A stretch of 64,000 nucleotides of DNA, taken from assembly GCF_027497355.1 (NCBI RefSeq), contig NZ_CP114909.1, forward strand, positions 4,793,001 through 4,857,000, written 5' to 3'. Source of the DNA: Micromonospora sp. WMMA1947. GTDB lineage: Bacteria > Actinomycetota > Actinomycetes > Mycobacteriales > Micromonosporaceae. Both the position numbers and the translations under genes were made by a program. Below, one piece after another: positions 59,629-64,000 of the stretch. How positions within the stretch are numbered: position 1 is the first letter of the stretch; each line of letters opens with the position of its first letter. A model generated the notes under the pieces. It saw only the letters and a list, made by a program, of their open reading frames with translations, had not been told where the DNA came from and ran no database searches.

Positions 59629-60498
59629 GTGGTGGCCACCCGGCTGGCGGAGCGGTTCGAGGAGGAGCGGCCGCGGCTGCGCGCCGTGGCGTACCGGCTG
59701 CTCGGGTCGCTCACCGACGCCGAGGACGCGGTGCAGGAGACCTGGCTGCGGCTGTCCCGTACCGACGCGACCACCGTCGACAACCTGGACGCCTGGCTCA
59801 CCACGGTGGTCGCCCGGGTCAGCCTCAACACGCTGCGGTCCCGCGCCGCCCGCCGGGAGGACCCGCTGGACGTACGCCTGCCCGACCCGGTGGTGGACAC
59901 CGGCGCCGGCGACCCGGCGCACGCCGCGGTGCTCGCCGACTCGGTGGGGCTGGCGCTGCTGGTGGTGCTGGACACGCTGGCCCCGGCCGAGCGGCTCGCG
60001 TTCGTGCTGCACGACATGTTCGGCGTGCCGTTCGACGAGATCGGCCCGCTCGTCGACCGCTCACCGGCGGCGGCACGGCAGCTCGCGAGCCGGGCCCGCC
60101 GACGGGTACGCGGACAGGCGCCCGTACCCGATCCGGACCTGGCCCGTCAGCGGGCCGTGGTGGACGCGTTCCTCGCCGCCGCCCGCGACGGCGACCTCGA
60201 CGCGCTGATCGCGGTGCTGCACCCGGACGCGGTGCTGCGCTCCGACGCCGGGACCGCCCGCTCCCGCCACACTGTCGTGTTCAGCGGCGCGACGACCGTG
60301 GCGGCACAGGCCACCACGTTCGGCCGCCTGTTCCCGTACGCCCGGCCGGTGCTCGTCAACGGCGCCGCCGGGGTGCTGGTGAGCGCCGGGGACCGCGCGC
60401 TGTCGGTGATGGCGTTCACCGTCACCGGCGGACGGATCGCCGCCGTGGACGTGATCGCCGACCCGCGCCGCCTGGCCGCGCTCGGTCTCGCCGGCTGA
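59629..60498 (+). CDS. ECF41-type sigma factor with SnoaL-like C-terminal domain
   Basis: A 289-residue sigma factor (SigJ/ECF41 class). Region 2 (AVAYRLLGSLTDAEDAVQETWLRLSR), region 4 (LDTLAPAERLAFVLHDMFGVPFDEIGPLVDRSPAAARQLASRARRRV), then a C-terminal NTF2/SnoaL-like domain (about 170-285: AFLAAARDGDLDALIAVLHPDAVLRSD) with ADPRRL near the end, corresponding to the NPxKL-type motif through which the domain autoregulates. GTG start after GGGAGGGGAGG. Divergent from the NmrA-like gene, its probable target; no anti-sigma gene is present, as expected for this class. Confidence 0.92.
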   Translation: MVATRLAERFEEERPRLRAVAYRLLGSLTDAEDAVQETWLRLSRTDATTVDNLDAWLTTVVARVSLNTLRSRAARREDPLDVRLPDPVVDTGAGDPAHAAVLADSVGLALLVVLDTLAPAERLAFVLHDMFGVPFDEIGPLVDRSPAAARQLASRARRRVRGQAPVPDPDLARQRAVVDAFLAAARDGDLDALIAVLHPDAVLRSDAGTARSRHTVVFSGATTVAAQATTFGRLFPYARPVLVNGAAGVLVSAGDRALSVMAFTVTGGRIAAVDVIADPRRLAALGLAG

Positions 60499-60510
60499 TC
60501 CGGAGCCGCT

Positions 60511-61410
60511 TCAGTCGACCAGAACCAGGTTGGCCATGTCGACCACCGGCCGGAATCCGAGCCGGGCGTAGAGCCGGTTCGACACCGGGTTGGCCTGGTC
60601 GGTGAACAGGCACACCCGCGCCCCCTCGGCGGTGAGCAGCCGGCACACCTCGGCGACCGCGTTGCCGGCCCAGCCGCGTCCGCGCTGCCCGGGTGGCGTG
60701 TACACCGGTCCGACGCGGGCCACGCCGAACGACGGCGGGTTGGCGGCGGTCAGGTGCACCGGAGCCCCCGACTCGTCGGTCCAGAACCAGACCCGCCCGT
60801 CCCGGATGCGGCGCAGCAACTCGGCGCGGTCGGGCGTCTCGTGTGCGCTGGTGCCGGGCGGGCGGCCCGCCTGCTCGTCGGCGTCGGCCGTGAACGCGGC
60901 GAACCACGCGGCGACCAGGTCGACCTCGTCGGCGGTGGCCGTCCGCAACGCGCCCGGCACCGGCGCGGGCGGCGTGAGTTGGTCGAGCACGTGCAGCCGG
61001 GTGTGCTGGGCCACAGCGACCCGGCCGCCGTCGAGCCGTACGACCTCGTCGGCGCAGGCACGCGCGGCGGGCAGCGCGCCGTTCACCGCGCGGACCCGCT
61101 CGCCGCGCCGGTGCCACGCACGGGCCAGCGCCACGGCGGCCTCCGGCGGCATCGGCAGCAGGAACGGCGGTCGCGGCGGGAACGGCGCGGTACGCATCGC
61201 GGCGCCCACCACCGCCCCGGAGGCGTCGCGCACCACCAGCCACCAGTCGTCCTCGGGCACCGCGACGCCCTCGGCGCGGCGGGCCGCCATCCGGCGTGTC
61301 ACGCTGGCGACGACGGTGTTGACCACCGGGTCGGCGGCCAGGTACGCCTCGGCGGCGTCGAGGAACTCCTCCGGGTCGGCGAAGAAGTGCAGGGTGTGCG
61401 CGGCGGTCAT
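60511..61410 (-). CDS. GNAT-family N-acetyltransferase
   Basis: A 299-residue protein with an N-terminal degenerate GNAT-like half and a C-terminal GNAT domain carrying the acetyl-CoA motif VYTPPGQRGRGWAGNAVAEV and LFTDQANPVSNRLYARLGF. Substrate unknown. TACCGT lies 6 nt before the ATG, so the transcript may be leaderless. Confidence 0.88.
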   Translation of the reverse strand: MTAAHTLHFFADPEEFLDAAEAYLAADPVVNTVVASVTRRMAARRAEGVAVPEDDWWLVVRDASGAVVGAAMRTAPFPPRPPFLLPMPPEAAVALARAWHRRGERVRAVNGALPAARACADEVVRLDGGRVAVAQHTRLHVLDQLTPPAPVPGALRTATADEVDLVAAWFAAFTADADEQAGRPPGTSAHETPDRAELLRRIRDGRVWFWTDESGAPVHLTAANPPSFGVARVGPVYTPPGQRGRGWAGNAVAEVCRLLTAEGARVCLFTDQANPVSNRLYARLGFRPVVDMANLVLVD

Positions 61411-61466
61411 GCGGGCACGGTAGTCACTGCCGGCGGCCGGGTCGTAGCGGTTTTCCCGCCCCCGGT

Positions 61467-61790
61467 TCAGGGGGCGATGCGCAGCCGGCGGATGTGGGTG
61501 TCGTCGTACTCCTCGAACCGGAACCGCAGCCCCGCGAACGGGCTGCCGGGGAAGCCGCCGCTGATCGTCGCCGTCACCACCGTGCCGGCCGGCGTCTGCT
61601 CGACGTCGGTGATCTTGTACGTCACCAGCGGCGTGCCGCTGCGCCAGGCGCGGATCTCGTCGATCCCGCGGTGGGTGCGTCCTTCGTCCTCGACCACCGC
61701 GTCGTCGGCGAACAGCGCGAGGTAGGGCTCCTTGTCGGCCTGGCCGGCGAGCGCGAAGTAGCGGCGGACGATCTCGGGCGCGTTGCTCAT
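61467..61790 (-). CDS. NTF2/SnoaL-like protein
   Basis: A 107-residue cone-shaped fold typical of SnoaL-like enzymes and NTF2 proteins: EIVRRYFALAGQADKEPYLALFADDAVVEDEG and GTVVTATISGGFPGSPFAGLRFRF. Catalytic function uncertain. ATG at 61790; TAGCAT ends 7 nt upstream and shares the TAG stop of the upstream transporter gene. Confidence 0.85.
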   Translation of the reverse strand: MSNAPEIVRRYFALAGQADKEPYLALFADDAVVEDEGRTHRGIDEIRAWRSGTPLVTYKITDVEQTPAGTVVTATISGGFPGSPFAGLRFRFEEYDDTHIRRLRIAP

Positions 61791-61800
61791 GGGCGTGATG

Positions 61801-63033
61801 CTAGGCGCCGGGACCGACAAGAAGCGCCGTAACCGTGGCGGCGGTGGCGAGCACGGCGAGCGCGGCGCTGGTGGCCACGAACCGGCCCAGCGGCACGGCC
61901 ACCCCGGCGGCCCGGCAGCGCTCGTACCAGATCAGTGTCGCCAGCGACGCCCACGGCGTGGCCAGCGGGCCCACGTTCGTGCCGATCAGCAGCGCCAGCA
62001 GCTGGGTGTGCCGGTCGGCCGCGATCACCGCCTCGCCGGCCAGGTACGCGGGCAGGTTGTTCACCGCGTTGCTGAACAGCGCGCCGACCGCGCCCGCCCG
62101 CAGCGCCCCCTCCGCGCCCGGGTCGGTGCCGATGAGCGTGCCCATCACCGTGTCCAGGCCGTGCCGGCCGATCGTCTGCACCACCAGGAACAGCCCGGTC
62201 ACGAAGACCAGCAGCCGCCACGGCACCAGCGCGAGCCGCAGCCGGTGCCGGGCCCGGACCGCGAAGCCGACGACCAGGATCGCGGCGGCCACCCCGGAGG
62301 CGATGCCGATCTCCACCCCGGCGAGGATCCCGGCGACGAACAGCAGGCAGGCGGCGAGCGCGGTGCGGTAGAGCACCCGGTCCGGCGGTACGTACGGCCG
62401 CGGCGGGTCGAACGGGTCGGCCCCGGCGCGCGCCGGACGCCAGTACCACCACCACAGCAGAAGCGCGGTCACCGCGACGGCGACCAGCTGCGGCCACCAC
62501 ATCCGGGCCGCCCACGGCACCGGGTCCAGGTCGACCCGGTCGCTGGCCAGGATGTTCGTCAGGTTTGACACCGGCAGCAGCAGGCTGGCCGTGTTCGCCA
62601 GCCACACGGTCGTCATGGCCAGCGGCGTCGGCGGCACGTTCAGCGCCCGGGCCAGCGCGATCATCACCGGCGTGAGCAGCACCGCCGTGGTGTCCAGGTT
62701 GAGCGCGATGGTGGTCACCGAGGCGAAGCCGACGCAGAGCCAGAACAGGGCCCGGAAACTGCCCCGCGCGGTCACCGCCACCCGGGTCGCGAGCGCGTCG
62801 AACACCCCCGCCACGGCGGTCAGCTCGGCCAGCACCACCACGGTGCCGAGGAAGATCAGGATGGGCACGATCCGCCGCATCGTCGCCTCGGCGTCGGCGC
62901 GGGGCAGCGGCCCGGTGAGCACGAACACCACGCCGAGCACGGCCAGCCCGATCGCGATCCAGTCCAGCACGTGCAGGCGGCCCCAGCGGGAGCGGTCGGG
63001 CACGGCGTTCGGCGGATCGCCGGGGGTCTCCAC
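61801..63033 (-). CDS. ArsB/NhaD-superfamily (SLC13-like) ion transporter
   Basis: Membrane protein of about 410 residues with 11-12 helices. The two symmetry-related signatures of the ion-transporter superfamily are visible: TTIALNLDTTAVLLTPVMIAL, NTASLLLPVSNLTNIL and, in the second half, FSNAVNNLPAYLAGEAVI and LLIGTNVGPLATPWASLATLIW. Substrate could be arsenite, Na+ or a dicarboxylate. The start GTG at 63033 follows GGAGG at a long distance. It is 10 nt upstream of the SnoaL-like gene, which follows on the same strand. Confidence 0.88.
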   Translation of the reverse strand: METPGDPPNAVPDRSRWGRLHVLDWIAIGLAVLGVVFVLTGPLPRADAEATMRRIVPILIFLGTVVVLAELTAVAGVFDALATRVAVTARGSFRALFWLCVGFASVTTIALNLDTTAVLLTPVMIALARALNVPPTPLAMTTVWLANTASLLLPVSNLTNILASDRVDLDPVPWAARMWWPQLVAVAVTALLLWWWYWRPARAGADPFDPPRPYVPPDRVLYRTALAACLLFVAGILAGVEIGIASGVAAAILVVGFAVRARHRLRLALVPWRLLVFVTGLFLVVQTIGRHGLDTVMGTLIGTDPGAEGALRAGAVGALFSNAVNNLPAYLAGEAVIAADRHTQLLALLIGTNVGPLATPWASLATLIWYERCRAAGVAVPLGRFVATSAALAVLATAATVTALLVGPGA

Positions 63034-63141
63034 GAGGGATGATCCTCCCACACGCCGGTGCGGACGCAGGAGCCCGACGCGGTCGCGAACCGGGCTGCCG
63101 AGGGTGTCGATCTGTTGACCGTCGGTGGCCATAATGACCAT

Positions 63142-64000
63142 GTGGTTGTAGGCGCGCACCCCACCCGGTCCGACCGCCCCATCGATTTCTTCATCAGCTA
63201 CTCGCCCGCCGACGAACGCTGGGCCACGTGGCTGGCGTGGGAGTTCGAGGCGGCTGGCTACCGCACGCTGCTGCAGGCGTGGGACTTCGTGGCCGGCACC
63301 AACTTCATCGACTTCATGGACCGCGGCGTCCGCGAGGCCGAGGTCGTGGTGGCGGTGCTGTCCGAACGCTACCTGCACTCCACGTACGGCAAGCTGGAGT
63401 GGCAGGCCGCACTGCGCGCCGACCCCGACGGCACCGGCAACAAGCTCGTCACGGTACGCGTCGAGGACTGCCCGATCGACGGCCTGCTCGCCACCATCAC
63501 CTATGTGGACCTGGTCGGTGTGGACGACCCGGTACAGGCCCGCAACCGGGTGCTGGACCGCATCCGGGAGGCGCTCGACGGCCGGGCCAAACCGATGCGG
63601 CAGCCGGCGTTCCCGCACCACCCGGCCGACCCGCACGGGGTGCTCGCCGCGCCCGCCGCCGGAGCGCCCGCCCCGCGTCGCGCCCGGCGTACCCCGATCA
63701 ACCCGCCGCCGTTCCCGCCGGCCGCTGTGGCGCCGCCGACGGCCCGGGACACCGTCACCGTGCTCCAGGTCGCCGGGCCGCGCTTCGGCCGGGGCGTGAT
63801 CACTCCCGGCGCGCCGGTCACCCCGGGCGAGGTGCAGGAACACCTGATGGGTGACCTCACGCTGCTGATGAACGACGGCGTGCCCCGGCCGGACCTGCTC
63901 GTCGTCGCCGGCAACCTCACCGAGTCGGGCAGCCCGCGCGAGTTCTCCGATTCGCTGAGCTTCCTCACCGGCCTGCGGGTGCTGCTCGGGCTGGAGCCGC
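63142..64000 (+). CDS. TIR-domain protein with degenerate metallophosphoesterase-like domain (partial)
   Basis: Runs off the right end; 286 codons are visible. TIR domain at 13-145: IDFFISYSPADERWATWLAWEFEAAGY, LQAWDFVAGTNFIDFM, VVVAVLSERYLHSTYGKLEWQAAL with Glu86 in the catalytic position of NAD-hydrolysing TIRs. After a Pro/Ala linker (150-200) comes VLQVAGPRFG and VVAGNLTESG, aligned with calcineurin-like phosphoesterase motifs (LSDLHFG, TGDLTESG) but with metal ligands Asp, His and Asp replaced by Gly, Arg and Asn. A CATAAT element (63130-63135) stands 6 nt before the GTG start. An NTPase or repeat module is expected beyond the edge, judging from related actinobacterial proteins; that is inference. 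Confidence 0.8.
   Translation, partial: MVVGAHPTRSDRPIDFFISYSPADERWATWLAWEFEAAGYRTLLQAWDFVAGTNFIDFMDRGVREAEVVVAVLSERYLHSTYGKLEWQAALRADPDGTGNKLVTVRVEDCPIDGLLATITYVDLVGVDDPVQARNRVLDRIREALDGRAKPMRQPAFPHHPADPHGVLAAPAAGAPAPRRARRTPINPPPFPPAAVAPPTARDTVTVLQVAGPRFGRGVITPGAPVTPGEVQEHLMGDLTLLMNDGVPRPDLLVVAGNLTESGSPREFSDSLSFLTGLRVLLGLEP

Noticed and set aside
61801..63843. Start of the transporter placed at 63843
   Set aside because: The first 270 codons are antisense to the TIR gene and have no transporter character; the family N-terminus begins near 63033.

Overview
The window is chromosomal DNA of a very high-GC actinobacterium. Several signs fit the Micromonosporaceae (a Micromonospora-like genome), although the family-level call is inference: GC above 70 percent, frequent GTG and TTG starts, actinobacterial leaderless promoters (TANNNT placed 6-8 nt before the start codon), a HAIR operator before lon, an ergothioneine operon, and HflX-like, DUF305, LVIVD and DUF4012 genes. 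I see no rRNA, tRNA, CRISPR array, intact insertion sequence or prophage. About 60 protein genes are supported. Most are housekeeping, envelope or stress genes typical of a streptomycete-like core chromosome, with a more accessory stretch at about 54-64 kb.

Layout. 0-9 kb: heat-shock protease Lon behind an HspR (HAIR) operator, a DEAD-box RNA helicase, a membrane protein divergent from a NarL-type two-component pair, a 2H phosphoesterase and a Tat-exported M23-like protein. 9-19 kb: a secreted GH43 arabinanase-type enzyme; an ArsR regulator with a compact P450 and a PEP-mutase-like gene; an M15-like protein with an asparagine-synthase-type amidotransferase, facing a transglutaminase-like gene; and a lipoprotein Ntn hydrolase converging on a stand-alone HflX N-domain protein. 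19-25 kb: divergent LVIVD and DUF305 secreted proteins around a perfect Crp-type box, a fossil FtsX permease end beside an inverted repeat, a Ser/Thr protein kinase, and a sigma factor with a membrane partner. 25-30 kb: egtABCD for ergothioneine, without egtE in this window. 30 kb: a Mn riboswitch (yybP-ykoY class) before a TMEM165/GDT1 cation exporter, then NhaA.

32-43 kb is an envelope region: a CapD-type nucleotide-sugar dehydratase, a Wzc-like kinase and its likely phosphatase (convergent, overlapping by 20 bp), a family 4 glycosyltransferase, a DUF4012 protein, an LPXTG-type surface protein and two tandem D,D-carboxypeptidases. 43-48 kb: a LacI regulator with a well-formed promoter and operator facing a CE7 esterase, a VanX-like lipoprotein, DinB, and an esterase interrupted by one in-frame amber codon. 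48-53 kb: RtcB RNA ligase, a DUF2975-XRE operon, a reductase, an HD protein and a secreted beta-propeller protein.

54-64 kb holds the least familiar material. It contains (i) a coupled operon of a two-TM protein, a cupin-like protein and an inositol-monophosphatase-fold protein; (ii) a GTPase with two small membrane proteins, apparently translated from an overlapping leaderless leader ORF; (iii) an ECF41-type sigma factor divergent from an NmrA-like reductase; and (iv) at the right edge a TIR protein whose second domain looks like a metallophosphoesterase fold that has lost its metal ligands. Items (i), (ii) and (iv) are the best candidates here for undescribed conflict or signalling systems.
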